Shown in pieces: positions 1 to 7,565 of a DNA stretch of 7,948 nucleotides. The DNA lies in NCBI GenBank assembly GCA_002348465.1, contig DEBI01000015.1:1-7948 (forward strand). The letters are read 5' to 3'. The notes beneath the pieces were generated by a model that did no database searches, had not been told where the DNA came from, and worked only from the letters and a program-made list of their open reading frames with translations. Both the position numbers and the translations under genes were made by a program. This stretch comes from Gemmatimonadales bacterium UBA2960. Lineage in GTDB: Bacteria; Gemmatimonadota; Gemmatimonadetes; Longimicrobiales; Gaopeijiaceae. Position 1 is the first letter of the stretch, and each line of letters starts with the position of its first letter.

Positions 1-1673
1 ATCAGCCCTTCTAGCTGACCGCGTGCCTCGACCTGCACCAAATCGGCATCATCAAACCGCATAACTCCTACTGAGGTGTGATTTGAACCTCCTCGTATCA
101 CACAGGGGCCTGCACTACCCAAGGTGCCACCCTGGCCATCGATGTAACCGAGATATACGTAGATCACTACGTCATCGACGTTCCTATCCAGCAACGGTTG
201 TCCATTGATGCAAGCATCCGCCGGAAGTGGATTACTGGAGAAGTCACGGTCCTGAACGTCAGCAACAATTATCTGTGACCAGCGCGTTGCAGCTGCCGTA
301 AACGCATCCTCTTGGCTCTGGGTCCCAGAATCGATATAGACAATTTCAATATCATAAGGGACTAACGCTTCACTCGTTGTGACCGTTAGCGTGCCCCCAG
401 TGACCGGCTCACCCTGATCGAATGCATGCACGAGTATGTGATACTCCCCATCGGCGAAGGGAACCTGACAGCTCTCAACGCTCGTTGGCCCAGTACTCAC
501 GCAACCCACGTATTCTTCTCGAGAGCTAGGTCGTATGCTCTCCGACACGTAAACATCAGCGTCACCCGACGGGGCAGTGAACGAGACCGTAAGCGTTGTT
601 GGGCCAGAGACATTTACCCTGAAAAGCATCTCTGTGTTGATGCTCGCCGACAGACCAGTGATTGGGACATCTAAATTAGCCTCAGCCTGATCTAAGACAT
701 TGATGCTCCGAGTAACTTCATTGTTTGATTCAAAAAGCTCGACGACCGCCTCATCAGCATCCGTAATCAACACGAGTTCGTTCGAGCCAGTGTTCAGCGG
801 ACCTACGTCAAAAGCTAGTTCCGTCGTGTCATTAGGCTCGAGAGACGGCAGGTCAAAGGTACCTATTTCAGCCGTGTTGGAGGTCAGAGAGACCCGTGTT
901 GGGCCACTAGCTAGATCACCGAGGTTGGCGACCCTCCCTGTAACGGTCACAGTCTCAAGGCTAGTGGGAGCCACACTACTTAGTTCCAAGAAACCAACCA
1001 CTGCGAGATCGGGGGTTGGAACCTCAGCGCGCGCAATCGCGCTCACCGAAATCGATTGTCCAGGCACAGACACGAGCAGTTCCTGCTCCCCGAAAACCGG
1101 TCCAAGCGTCCACTCCGTAGTTGCTTCACCATTGGCATCGGTGCTGACCGTCTGCACTGAAACAGTCCCATTCTCAGATCCCGGCAAAAACGTCACTGCC
1201 AGACCTGGAATTCCTGAGCCTCCCAAATCGGTCAATGTGACTGTGATCGGGTCCGCCAACGTAGAATCTCTTATCGCTTCTTGGTTGTCACCCTGAGTAA
1301 CCGTAAAGTTGGTGACCTCTTGGACCACTTCTAGATTGGCAGTAGCCGTCAAACCAAGCCCCCGAGCCGTCAGAGTGGTACTGCCAACCGCCACCGCAGT
1401 GATCAGTCCATCGGCGCCGATCGATGCTATCGTAGGATCTCCAAGAGACCACTCAATCTGGGTTGGCATAACGATCCCGTTCTGATCATTGATCCGAACG
1501 GACACCTGAACGGACTGGCCCAAGTACGTAAAATTCACGTTGTTGGGGGTAAGCGTAATCGTACTCGGAACACGCTCGGTTACCGTGGGTTCGATCACAC
1601 GATCCCCGCTACAACCAACTACAGCTAGGAGGGCTAGCAGTTGTATCAGTGATAAAGACGGTCTGTAACGCAT
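1..1673 (-). CDS. Multidomain Ig-like/CARDB/PPC lipoprotein with leishmanolysin-like (M8) peptidase domain, C-terminus outside window
   Basis: Reading down from the ATG at 1673-1671 gives 557 codons without a stop, leaving the window in frame. Residues 1-20 form a lipoprotein signal (charged start, LLALLAVVG core) with lipobox VVGC at Cys21, so the protein is probably membrane-anchored and exported. Domains in order: a BIG_2-like Ig repeat (about 39-117, ending in a VAVGSTTLTA motif), an invasin-like Ig repeat (about 118-217, with TDANGEATTEW), a CARDB domain (about 218-326, closing with DADEAVVELFESNNEV) and a PPC domain (about 334-434, with GDADVYV at 370-376 and a likely Cys391-Cys402 disulfide). 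From 439 the sequence matches the region before the active site in bacterial leishmanolysin-like proteins: RW at 464-465, DDVVIYV at 500-506, IDGQGGTLGSAGPC at 511-524 and GVMRFDDADL at 536-545. In that family an HExxH zinc motif follows shortly after, so it should lie just left of base 1. The peptidase call is therefore strong by resemblance, but the catalytic residues are not visible. Confidence 0.88.
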   Translation of the reverse strand, partial: MRYRPSLSLIQLLALLAVVGCSGDRVIEPTVTERVPSTITLTPNNVNFTYLGQSVQVSVRINDQNGIVMPTQIEWSLGDPTIASIGADGLITAVAVGSTTLTARGLGLTATANLEVVQEVTNFTVTQGDNQEAIRDSTLADPITVTLTDLGGSGIPGLAVTFLPGSENGTVSVQTVSTDANGEATTEWTLGPVFGEQELLVSVPGQSISVSAIARAEVPTPDLAVVGFLELSSVAPTSLETVTVTGRVANLGDLASGPTRVSLTSNTAEIGTFDLPSLEPNDTTELAFDVGPLNTGSNELVLITDADEAVVELFESNNEVTRSINVLDQAEANLDVPITGLSASINTEMLFRVNVSGPTTLTVSFTAPSGDADVYVSESIRPSSREEYVGCVSTGPTSVESCQVPFADGEYHILVHAFDQGEPVTGGTLTVTTSEALVPYDIEIVYIDSGTQSQEDAFTAAATRWSQIIVADVQDRDFSSNPLPADACINGQPLLDRNVDDVVIYVYLGYIDGQGGTLGSAGPCVIRGGSNHTSVGVMRFDDADLVQVEARGQLEGL

Positions 1674-1847
1674 CTCTACAAGATCCGGAAAGCAAAAGGA
1701 AATCGTGACGTTGTCATACACGAATCACATTGAATTGTGGCAAGTTAGCCCATTGAACAGATACAATGAGGACATGCTCACGTCATGTTTTAGCATAATA
1801 GAGCGCAATTGCTCAATGGTCCCCAACCACTCCCGTGGAAATCTAAA
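1674..1847. promoter_or_regulatory. Divergent intergenic region with presumed promoters for the Ig-like lipoprotein and the YaiI-family gene
   Basis: No coding signal is visible here, and both flanking genes must start from this stretch. For the plus-strand gene there are two -10-like hexamers: TACAAT at 1762-1767 and CATAAT at 1794-1799. Neither has a convincing -35 at standard spacing. The second would put transcription start near 1805, leaving a leader of about 40 bases before the GTG at 1848. For the minus-strand lipoprotein, TATGAC (1718-1713) lies 19 bases from TTGCCA (1743-1738), which is also weak. Small inverted repeats occur at 1706-1716 (TGAC-gtt-GTCA), 1772-1788 (ACATG, 7-base loop, CATGT), 1774-1796 (ATGCT/AGCAT) and 1801-1814 (GAGC-gcaatt-GCTC). 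They could be operator half-sites or chance. The lipoprotein has only a poor Shine-Dalgarno (GGA, 10 bases before ATG). Confidence 0.4.
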
Positions 1848-2336
1848 GTGATTTTATGGGTCGACGCAGACGCGACGCCACGGCCTGTTCGCGAAATTAT
1901 TTTTCGTGCTTCTAAGCGACTTGACTTGGAAACTGTCCTGGTCGCCAACCACAGGATCGGAATGCCAGCAAACAGCGAGCATATCCGATTTGTTTTGGTT
2001 GAACACGGCCTGGACGTTGCAGATCACCACCTAGTATCAAACGCAATTGCTGGCGATGTCGCCGTCACAGCCGATATCCCTCTAGCCGCCGAGTTGGTAG
2101 AAAACGGCGTTCACGTCATCAGTCCCCGTGGCGAAGTGTTCGACAAAGAAAACGTAAGAGAGAGGCTTTCTATTCGAGATTTTATGGATTCTCTCCGCGG
2201 CACGGGAATCGAGACCGGTGGACCTCGACCTTTTGGAAGCCGTGAGAAGCAGACGTTCGGCGCAGCCCTCGACAGAACCCTAACGAAGGCGCTAAAACAT
2301 GGACGTCAGAATCACCCTGCGCCCCGCGACCACTGA
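1848..2336 (+). CDS. YaiI/YqxD family protein (UPF0178, DUF188), PIN-like fold
   Basis: The product matches the YaiI/UPF0178 family along its whole length. Visible landmarks are the opening ILWVDADATP, a DVADHHLV block, the core GDVAVTADIPLAAELVE, then SPRGEVFDKENVRERLSIRDFMDSLR and the late ETGGPRPF segment. The family is widespread and small (about 150 residues) and has a PIN-nuclease-like fold. Its biochemical role is not established, and a nucleic-acid function is only inferred from the fold and the conserved Asp residues. I chose the GTG at 1848 because it starts the protein at ILWVDAD, where E. coli YaiI starts, and because GTGGAA lies just upstream. An in-frame TTG at 1809 would add 13 residues unlike the family. 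The usual DADACP motif here reads DADATP, so the Cys is Thr (residue 10 from the GTG). The stop TGA overlaps the next gene's ATG by one base. Confidence 0.9.
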   Translation: MILWVDADATPRPVREIIFRASKRLDLETVLVANHRIGMPANSEHIRFVLVEHGLDVADHHLVSNAIAGDVAVTADIPLAAELVENGVHVISPRGEVFDKENVRERLSIRDFMDSLRGTGIETGGPRPFGSREKQTFGAALDRTLTKALKHGRQNHPAPRDH

Positions 2337-3688
2337 TGCTCTATCGGCTCTGCCCTGCCCTACTGGTCATCACTGCCTTCTATACCACAGCCTGTAATTC
2401 TCCGGGCACCCAGAGGGACTCACAGACGGCAATAGACCTACCCTTTCCCGATAACCCAGACTTGTGGCCCTCCATCCGCCAAGAACGAATCCATACTCTA
2501 CTAGGACCGGCGATGGCCCGAGCAGGCGTAGATGCTTGGCTCGTGCTTGCACGAGAGAATGCAAACGATCCAATCGCAGCACACATCGGGGCGGAAAATG
2601 CAGGCGGCTTGGCAGCCTTTCTTTTCTTCGCAGATGAGCAAGGAAATCTCGAGTCATTAGCTATATCTCCAGAGACCGAAGCCACTGCGCTATCTGAAGT
2701 AAGCCCCCTCGATGAGGTCCGATCCGTGCGTCGAGGAACTAGCATCTACATGGCAGCTGCTGCTGAGCTCCGCAGCCGGAATCCCTCGTTTATAGCAATA
2801 AATAGCAGCACGAGAAACATCGCTGACGGGCTTTCCTACACTCAGCGGCTGGCACTTGAAGATGCCCTCGGCCCTGAACTCTCCGACAGACTGGTTTCTT
2901 CTGAGGAGATAGTGATCGAATGGCTCTCAGTGAAGTTGCCGCAAGAAATTGAGATAATGAGACGGGCGGCCAGGCTCACCGAGGAGCTAGAACTAGAGGC
3001 ATACGCTCAAGTCGTGCCAGGCAAAACCACTGACGCCGACGTGGCAAGATTCCTGAAAGCGCGGATGGCTGAGTTGGGAGTTGTCGACGGATGGGCACCC
3101 GACCAAAACCCAAACGTGAACTCGGGACCGGACCGAGGGCACTCGCACTCTACTGACAAAGTCATCATGCCCGGTGACGTAATTCAGACCGACTTCGGTA
3201 TCGGCGTGCACGGAGTCTGGGTGTCAGACATCCAAAGGTTCGCCTACGTATTGAGACCCGGAGAAAGCGAAGCGCCGTCTGATATGCAGAAACGCTGGCA
3301 GTACGCCCGTGAAGCGAGTCGAGCCGCCAAAGCCGCAATGCGCCCCGGAGCTCTGGGCTGGGACGTCGACCGAGCACAGAGAGAGGTCCTTAGACAGCAT
3401 GGATCAATACCGATCATATGGAGCACTGGTCACCCCGTCGGCTATTGGGCACACGACGTCGGTCCCAGACTTGGCGGGGCGACTTTTGGCTCTCCGCCTT
3501 TCGGCGATGCCGCTCGCGAATTACGACCAGGTCAAACGTTTGCTTTCGACGGATTCTTCGGGTGGAGCAGCGAGGACGGAACCACTAAGACAATATCGGT
3601 TGAGGAGATGGTCGTTATCACCGATGACGGTGCCGAATGGCTGATCGACCCGCAGGAGGAGTGGGTCCTCATCTCTTCGGAAAACTGA
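2336..3688 (+). CDS. M24-family metallopeptidase-like lipoprotein (Xaa-Pro aminopeptidase/creatinase fold)
   Basis: This 450-residue protein starts with a lipoprotein signal (hydrophobic core 8-15, TTAC ending at Cys20), so it is probably exported and lipid-anchored, unlike the mostly cytoplasmic M24 enzymes. Residues about 45-190 resemble a creatinase-type N-terminal domain (WPSIRQERI, VLARENANDPIAAHIGAENAGG). Residues about 200-435 form the pita-bread M24 domain. Predicted metal ligands by alignment from memory are Asp286 (QTDFG), Asp298 (VSDIQR), His366 (STGHPVG), Asp405 (FAFDGF) and Glu423 (ISVEEM). His271 (GHSHS) fits the substrate-side His before the first Asp. The canonical set is D-D-H-E-E, so Asp405 replaces a Glu. 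The first two Asp are 12 rather than 11 residues apart. The closing VITDDG segment is typical. No Shine-Dalgarno precedes the ATG, which overlaps the upstream stop as TGATG, suggesting translational coupling. Aminopeptidase, Xaa-Pro dipeptidase or a non-peptidase role cannot be separated from sequence alone. Confidence 0.88.
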   Translation: MLYRLCPALLVITAFYTTACNSPGTQRDSQTAIDLPFPDNPDLWPSIRQERIHTLLGPAMARAGVDAWLVLARENANDPIAAHIGAENAGGLAAFLFFADEQGNLESLAISPETEATALSEVSPLDEVRSVRRGTSIYMAAAAELRSRNPSFIAINSSTRNIADGLSYTQRLALEDALGPELSDRLVSSEEIVIEWLSVKLPQEIEIMRRAARLTEELELEAYAQVVPGKTTDADVARFLKARMAELGVVDGWAPDQNPNVNSGPDRGHSHSTDKVIMPGDVIQTDFGIGVHGVWVSDIQRFAYVLRPGESEAPSDMQKRWQYAREASRAAKAAMRPGALGWDVDRAQREVLRQHGSIPIIWSTGHPVGYWAHDVGPRLGGATFGSPPFGDAARELRPGQTFAFDGFFGWSSEDGTTKTISVEEMVVITDDGAEWLIDPQEEWVLISSEN

Positions 3689-3692
3689 GGCA

Positions 3693-3702
3693 GAGTTAAC
3701 TC
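3693..3702. repeat. Perfect 10-base palindrome GAGTTAACTC in the convergent gap
   Basis: The 39 bases between the two convergent genes (3689-3727) hold this palindrome, which has no loop, and a 4-base stem with a 3-base loop at 3711-3721 (CCCA-gat-TGGG). Neither is followed by a T-run on either strand, so I do not call an intrinsic terminator. Termination may be Rho-dependent or occur inside the opposite gene. Confidence 0.4.
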
Positions 3703-3727
3703 CGGACACGCCCAGATTGGGACACAA

Positions 3728-6034
3728 CTAGAACTCGATGCTAAATCCGAACGTCGGAAGCAAACCAGAGCCATCTATCGGCCTAATGCGATTCTCAAAA
3801 GCAGGATCTTCCGTGTACGCGAACCCAACCGCGTTCTCACGGTTGAGGATATTTTGCACATCGAGAAACAAAACAGCGTTCCACGCTGGGAAGTCCAGCC
3901 TGCGTTCGATCCTAGCGTCGAGTCGAACGTATCCGGGGGTCCGCACTTCACCTAACCGCGCCCAGTCAGGGACACCGCGACCGGTGATCGCATAAGACTG
4001 TTCTGACGCAACTATGTCCCACGGGGTAGTCGCCAGTCCCGAAAGCACGCGAAGCTTTGACCCGAATTCCCACGAACCGACGCGATACCCCCCAGTCAGA
4101 TCCAGCGCATGCCGGCGGTCCCACGCGGAGGGACGCAGCCTACCATCCATGCCCGCAAATTCACTCCATGACAACGTGTAGGCACCAAGGAAATATGAGT
4201 TCTGCAGAAGCTTCTGCTGCGCGAAAATCTCAAGCCCTCTGGCACGACCTGTCCCGTCATCTGTAAGAGGCTCCGCACCTACGAAGCCGTAGTCCCCTCC
4301 AAGATTAGACACTGAAACCCTTGGATCACTGACCAGTAGCGGAACCCGGCTATACTCTTTCCAGAAAGCCTCAGCAGAGAGCCTAAACCCTTGGTTAACG
4401 GTCCATGAAACCCCACTCGCGACCTGCACATTTCTCTGTTGACGCAGGCTGAGGTTGATAGGCCTACCATTATCCTTCACTGACAAAGCAATGAGACTAG
4501 GAGCTTGGTGGTACAGACCGCCGCCAGCCTGAGCCGTTACGCCCGAGCCCAGATCGATGAGCACACTCCCGCGAGGAGAAAATTCGAAACCGTCATCCAA
4601 CGCTGACACCTCATCCGCCCGTAACCCTCCGGTCAGCTTCACCCGAGAGCCTAAATCAATCGTCGTTTGAGCAAATGCACTTAGCTTGTGGAGCATGACA
4701 CCCTCATCCCAAGCAAGATCCTCCTTGAGAGCCCCGCCCGGTATTGCTCTTTGGAAGACACGAGCCTCCACTGAGGACCGAGAAGCGTCCAATCCGACAG
4801 CCATTGTTAGACCAGATCCCGACTCAAAGTCACCCTGAACTGTCAGGCGCGTGTCTAGCTCTTCACTGTCATTAGCCAGCACCGGGATCCCATCATCTCC
4901 AGGATCTTCAAACGAGAAGTGACTCCGCGACTGGCTGACTGAGGTTGTTACAAAACCTCCTTCGATCAGCCTGCGCCAACTAGCACCTACTGTAAAACTC
5001 TTTTGGTCGTTATCGATGACCCTTGAGGCGATCTCGAAGTTCTCAAAGTCATCACCAATCGCTGGTGGGACGATGTCAAAATTGTCGAGAGCCCCGATCC
5101 CCACGAGAACGAGGCGGTCCCTGTCTGAGATTTGTGACTCGAATCGGAACTGCGTATCCCAATAATCAGGGCGAATCGGCAGCCCAAGCGCTTCGAAAAG
5201 GAACTGGAGATAAGAACGTCGGACGCTGAACAACCAATTTGAGTTATCACCAGCCGGACCATCTAGAGTCAAAGCAGCTTCAGTTGCGCCGAGCGTGAAG
5301 TCACCTTGCACGCCTTCTGGTGATCCGGGACGGTTCTCTATGCTGAGCACCGAACTGAGTGCGTCTCCGTATCGGACAGGAAATGCCCCGGCGAAAAACT
5401 CAGTCTCCCTAATGAAGTCTACGTTGACGAGCCCCAGCGCACCTCCCGAAGCCCCTTGCGTCGCAAAATGATTGATCTGGGGGATACGAATACCGTCTAT
5501 GTAATAGGCGTTTTCTCCAGGCCCACCGCCTCTGACTAGTAGGTCATTACGATTATCCACTCCACCTAGAACCCCAGGCAACGAGAGTAGCGTGCGCGAA
5601 ACGTCCTGAAGGCCTCCAGGTGTACGCCTCAACTCTTGATTCGAGAGGAGCTGTGTTGAAACGGGAGCCGCCTCAAGAACTCTGAACGCCGGCGCACCGA
5701 CCACTATCCCTTCGAGTTCGAGCGCTTTGCGTTCCAGACGAAACTCAACGTACGTCGACCGACTCGTTCTGAGGACAACGTCAGTCTCTAGCGCTGATTC
5801 GTATCCGAGGACTTCGACCCGAACTGACACCGAGCCCGGATTCCCGCTCGTTATCAAGAAACGGCCTGATTGATCCGACAACGCTTGGGCTCCCGACTCC
5901 ACTACGGTTAGCGTCGCGGCTTGGATCGGCCGAAGACTGGAAGCGTCAAGAACGCGTCCGCGAACAGTTACGGACTGTGCAGAGACTGGTGCAGTGACCA
6001 GCCACATCGAAAGGAATAGTAGAATCCGCCGCAT
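3728..6034 (-). CDS. TonB-dependent outer-membrane receptor with carboxypeptidase-regulatory-like N-terminal domain
   Basis: This 768-residue protein carries a Sec signal peptide (MRR start, hydrophobic 4-14, likely cut near VSA-QS at 19-20). Residues about 22-101 form a carboxypeptidase-regulatory-like beta-sandwich (VRGRVLDASSLRPIQAA, LSDQSGRFLI). A TonB-box-like strand, LEGIVV, lies at 107-112. The plug runs about 118-235 with family landmarks LLSLPGVLGG, LLVRGGGPGENAYYIDGI (165-182), QINHF, VNVDFIRETEFFAGAFPVRYGD and SSVLSIE. The remaining 530 or so residues are amphipathic barrel strands ending in SIEF, with the terminal Phe used for barrel assembly. Such receptors import siderophores, vitamins, glycans or peptides using TonB-ExbBD energy. 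No SusD-like partner, periplasmic binding protein or ABC transporter is present, so the substrate is unknown. It begins 4 bases after the photolyase stop. AAGG at 6052-6049 is 14 bases from the ATG, too far for a good ribosome site, so coupling to upstream translation is likely. Confidence 0.93.
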   Translation of the reverse strand: MRRILLFLSMWLVTAPVSAQSVTVRGRVLDASSLRPIQAATLTVVESGAQALSDQSGRFLITSGNPGSVSVRVEVLGYESALETDVVLRTSRSTYVEFRLERKALELEGIVVGAPAFRVLEAAPVSTQLLSNQELRRTPGGLQDVSRTLLSLPGVLGGVDNRNDLLVRGGGPGENAYYIDGIRIPQINHFATQGASGGALGLVNVDFIRETEFFAGAFPVRYGDALSSVLSIENRPGSPEGVQGDFTLGATEAALTLDGPAGDNSNWLFSVRRSYLQFLFEALGLPIRPDYWDTQFRFESQISDRDRLVLVGIGALDNFDIVPPAIGDDFENFEIASRVIDNDQKSFTVGASWRRLIEGGFVTTSVSQSRSHFSFEDPGDDGIPVLANDSEELDTRLTVQGDFESGSGLTMAVGLDASRSSVEARVFQRAIPGGALKEDLAWDEGVMLHKLSAFAQTTIDLGSRVKLTGGLRADEVSALDDGFEFSPRGSVLIDLGSGVTAQAGGGLYHQAPSLIALSVKDNGRPINLSLRQQRNVQVASGVSWTVNQGFRLSAEAFWKEYSRVPLLVSDPRVSVSNLGGDYGFVGAEPLTDDGTGRARGLEIFAQQKLLQNSYFLGAYTLSWSEFAGMDGRLRPSAWDRRHALDLTGGYRVGSWEFGSKLRVLSGLATTPWDIVASEQSYAITGRGVPDWARLGEVRTPGYVRLDARIERRLDFPAWNAVLFLDVQNILNRENAVGFAYTEDPAFENRIRPIDGSGLLPTFGFSIEF

Positions 6035-6038
6035 GAGT

Positions 6039-7565
6039 TCAGAGCATGCCTTGTGAGAGACGACTTAACACATCATCCGCCCGTTCCAAAATCTGACTCT
6101 TTACCTTCATGTCCCTCTTGGCCCAGACACCCGTAATCATTGCCATTCGGTGATTCGTGGTCCAGCGCTCCTGATGCCGGTCTATAAATGACCAATAAAG
6201 ACTGTTGAAGGGGCAACTGTTCTCAGAAGAAACCGACTTCACGTCGTAGACGCACGAGGAGCAATAGTCACTCATGCGGTCAATATACTTACCGCTGGCA
6301 GCGTATGGCTTCGAGGTAAAGGATCCAAGGTCAGAGAACTGACTCATGCCCATTACGTTAGGTGTGACTACCCATTCAAGGGCATCTACAAAAGTCGCTA
6401 AGAACCAGTCATTTAGTTCAACCGGATCAACCCCAGCAATCAACGCGAAGTTGCCAAGAACCATCAGTCTCTGAATGTGATGCGCGTGCCCTGATCTCGA
6501 GACCTGTTCCACACACTTATTGAGACAACGCATTGGTGTGTCACCCGACCAGTAGAAACCCGGGAGCGGTCGTTGTGCCTCAAGACCGTTCGATTGACGA
6601 AGCCCAGGCATACCTGTCCGATAGACGTGCCGCACAAACTCTCTCCAACCCAGGATTTGGCGGACGAAGCCTTCTATGGAAGCGAGCCCAATTTCGTTGG
6701 TCGGGTCTTCGGCACGCTTGAGCGCCTGTTCGCAAACCTCAAGAGGATGAAGGAGGCCTAGGTTAAGTGAGACGCTGAGAAGACTGTGGTAAAGGACGTC
6801 TTCTCCATCCACCATCGCATCCTCATACGGGCCGAACATTGGCAGCCGATACTCGAGAAAATTCTCCAGTGCATCGAGCGCCTGAGTGCGGGTGACCGGC
6901 CAATCGAAATCATCTATATCACCGAAATGACCCGGCCAAGAATCGTTAACCTCGCGTAGGACGGCTTGGGTAGTCTCATCTGGCTCAAAACGAGGGACAG
7001 GCGGGAATCGATGTCCAGCGTTTGGCACCTGACGATTGTCCGCATCATAGTTCCATTTGCCTCCAGATGGTTTATCGCCATCCATGAGCCAGCCACGGGA
7101 TGCACGCATAGCTCGATAGAAGTACTCGAGCCGAAGTGTCTTCCGATCCGTAGCCCAGTCATCGAACTCCTCGTTCGTAGTCAGCCATAATTCATTGGGA
7201 GCCACTCTGATCTCACCACCGGCACGCTCGGCGGCATCGACAAGTTGACCTCGCATACCCCAGTCCGAGGGTTCCATCAGGTCAATCGTGACACCTGGGT
7301 GGATACTCAAGTACTCGGAAATCCCTTGGGGGAAGTCCACTGGCTGGAGATAGATGACATCGAATCCATTCTCTCTTAGAGAGGCTGCGAAGTGCCTCAT
7401 GGCAGAAAAAACCAACGCCAACTTTTTTTTGTGATGCGAAAGCGCGTCTGCAAATGCCCGCGACTCGATCATCAAGACACTTGTGAAACCCGGCTCTCCC
7501 GATGAGAGCGGACCAACCTGATCGGTCAGCTGATCGGGGAGTACCAGCACGTGTTTCGGTTTCAC
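6039..7565 (-). CDS. phrB: FeS-type bacterial cryptochrome/photolyase (PhrB/CryB-like, probable (6-4) photolyase)
   Basis: This 508-residue protein follows the FeS-BCP/CryPro branch of the photolyase family, typified by Agrobacterium PhrB, which uses FAD, a lumazine antenna and a 4Fe-4S cluster to repair (6-4) photoproducts with light. The antenna domain covers about 1-125 (LVLPDQLTDQ, PSDWGMRGQLVD). GGKWNYDADNRQ (168-179) is the branch signature. The helical FAD domain carries AHHIQRLMVLGNFAL (361-375), NVMGMSQFSD and SKPYAASGKYIDRMSDYC. Cys347, Cys435, Cys438 and Cys451 match the cluster ligands recalled for PhrB (C350, C438, C441, C454) with a constant offset of 3. By the same offset, His362/His363 match its active-site histidines, and Trp339 and Trp387 match electron-transfer Trp342 and Trp390. 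PhrB Tyr391 becomes Phe388. The start is GTG at 7565, which places LVLPDQL at the family N-terminus, with GGGGGG at 7577-7572 as ribosome site. Length is normal for the family. It lies between a membrane protein (37-base gap) and the TonB receptor (4-base gap). Repair activity is inferred; a signalling cryptochrome is the alternative. Confidence 0.93.
   Translation of the reverse strand: MKPKHVLVLPDQLTDQVGPLSSGEPGFTSVLMIESRAFADALSHHKKKLALVFSAMRHFAASLRENGFDVIYLQPVDFPQGISEYLSIHPGVTIDLMEPSDWGMRGQLVDAAERAGGEIRVAPNELWLTTNEEFDDWATDRKTLRLEYFYRAMRASRGWLMDGDKPSGGKWNYDADNRQVPNAGHRFPPVPRFEPDETTQAVLREVNDSWPGHFGDIDDFDWPVTRTQALDALENFLEYRLPMFGPYEDAMVDGEDVLYHSLLSVSLNLGLLHPLEVCEQALKRAEDPTNEIGLASIEGFVRQILGWREFVRHVYRTGMPGLRQSNGLEAQRPLPGFYWSGDTPMRCLNKCVEQVSRSGHAHHIQRLMVLGNFALIAGVDPVELNDWFLATFVDALEWVVTPNVMGMSQFSDLGSFTSKPYAASGKYIDRMSDYCSSCVYDVKSVSSENSCPFNSLYWSFIDRHQERWTTNHRMAMITGVWAKRDMKVKSQILERADDVLSRLSQGML

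Noticed and set aside
700..1296. 198-codon open frame on the plus strand inside the Ig-like lipoprotein gene
   Set aside because: It is the mirror of the minus-strand frame, which has clear domains, a lipobox and no stop for 557 codons. The plus-strand translation is Ser/Thr/Val-rich with no recognisable domain or ribosome site.
1809..1850. TTG at 1809 as start of the YaiI-family gene
   Set aside because: It adds 13 residues unlike the family, has a poor ribosome site, and would lie only a few bases from the likely transcription start. GTG at 1848 matches the family N-terminus.
3309..3644. 111-codon plus-strand frame overlapping the M24 gene, and similar small frames inside the receptor and photolyase genes
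   Set aside because: They lie wholly within well-recognised genes in other frames or on the other strand, with no domain resemblance or ribosome site.
3711..3721. CCCA-gat-TGGG hairpin as a terminator
   Set aside because: The stem has only 4 pairs and no T-run follows on either strand.
7430..7438. Run of eight A (minus strand) in the photolyase gene, containing an in-frame A AAA AAG slippery heptamer
   Set aside because: The zero frame gives the complete family-length protein. A -1 shift would give only a tail of about 40 codons without recognisable features, and I saw no obvious stimulatory hairpin. It encodes a Lys triplet.
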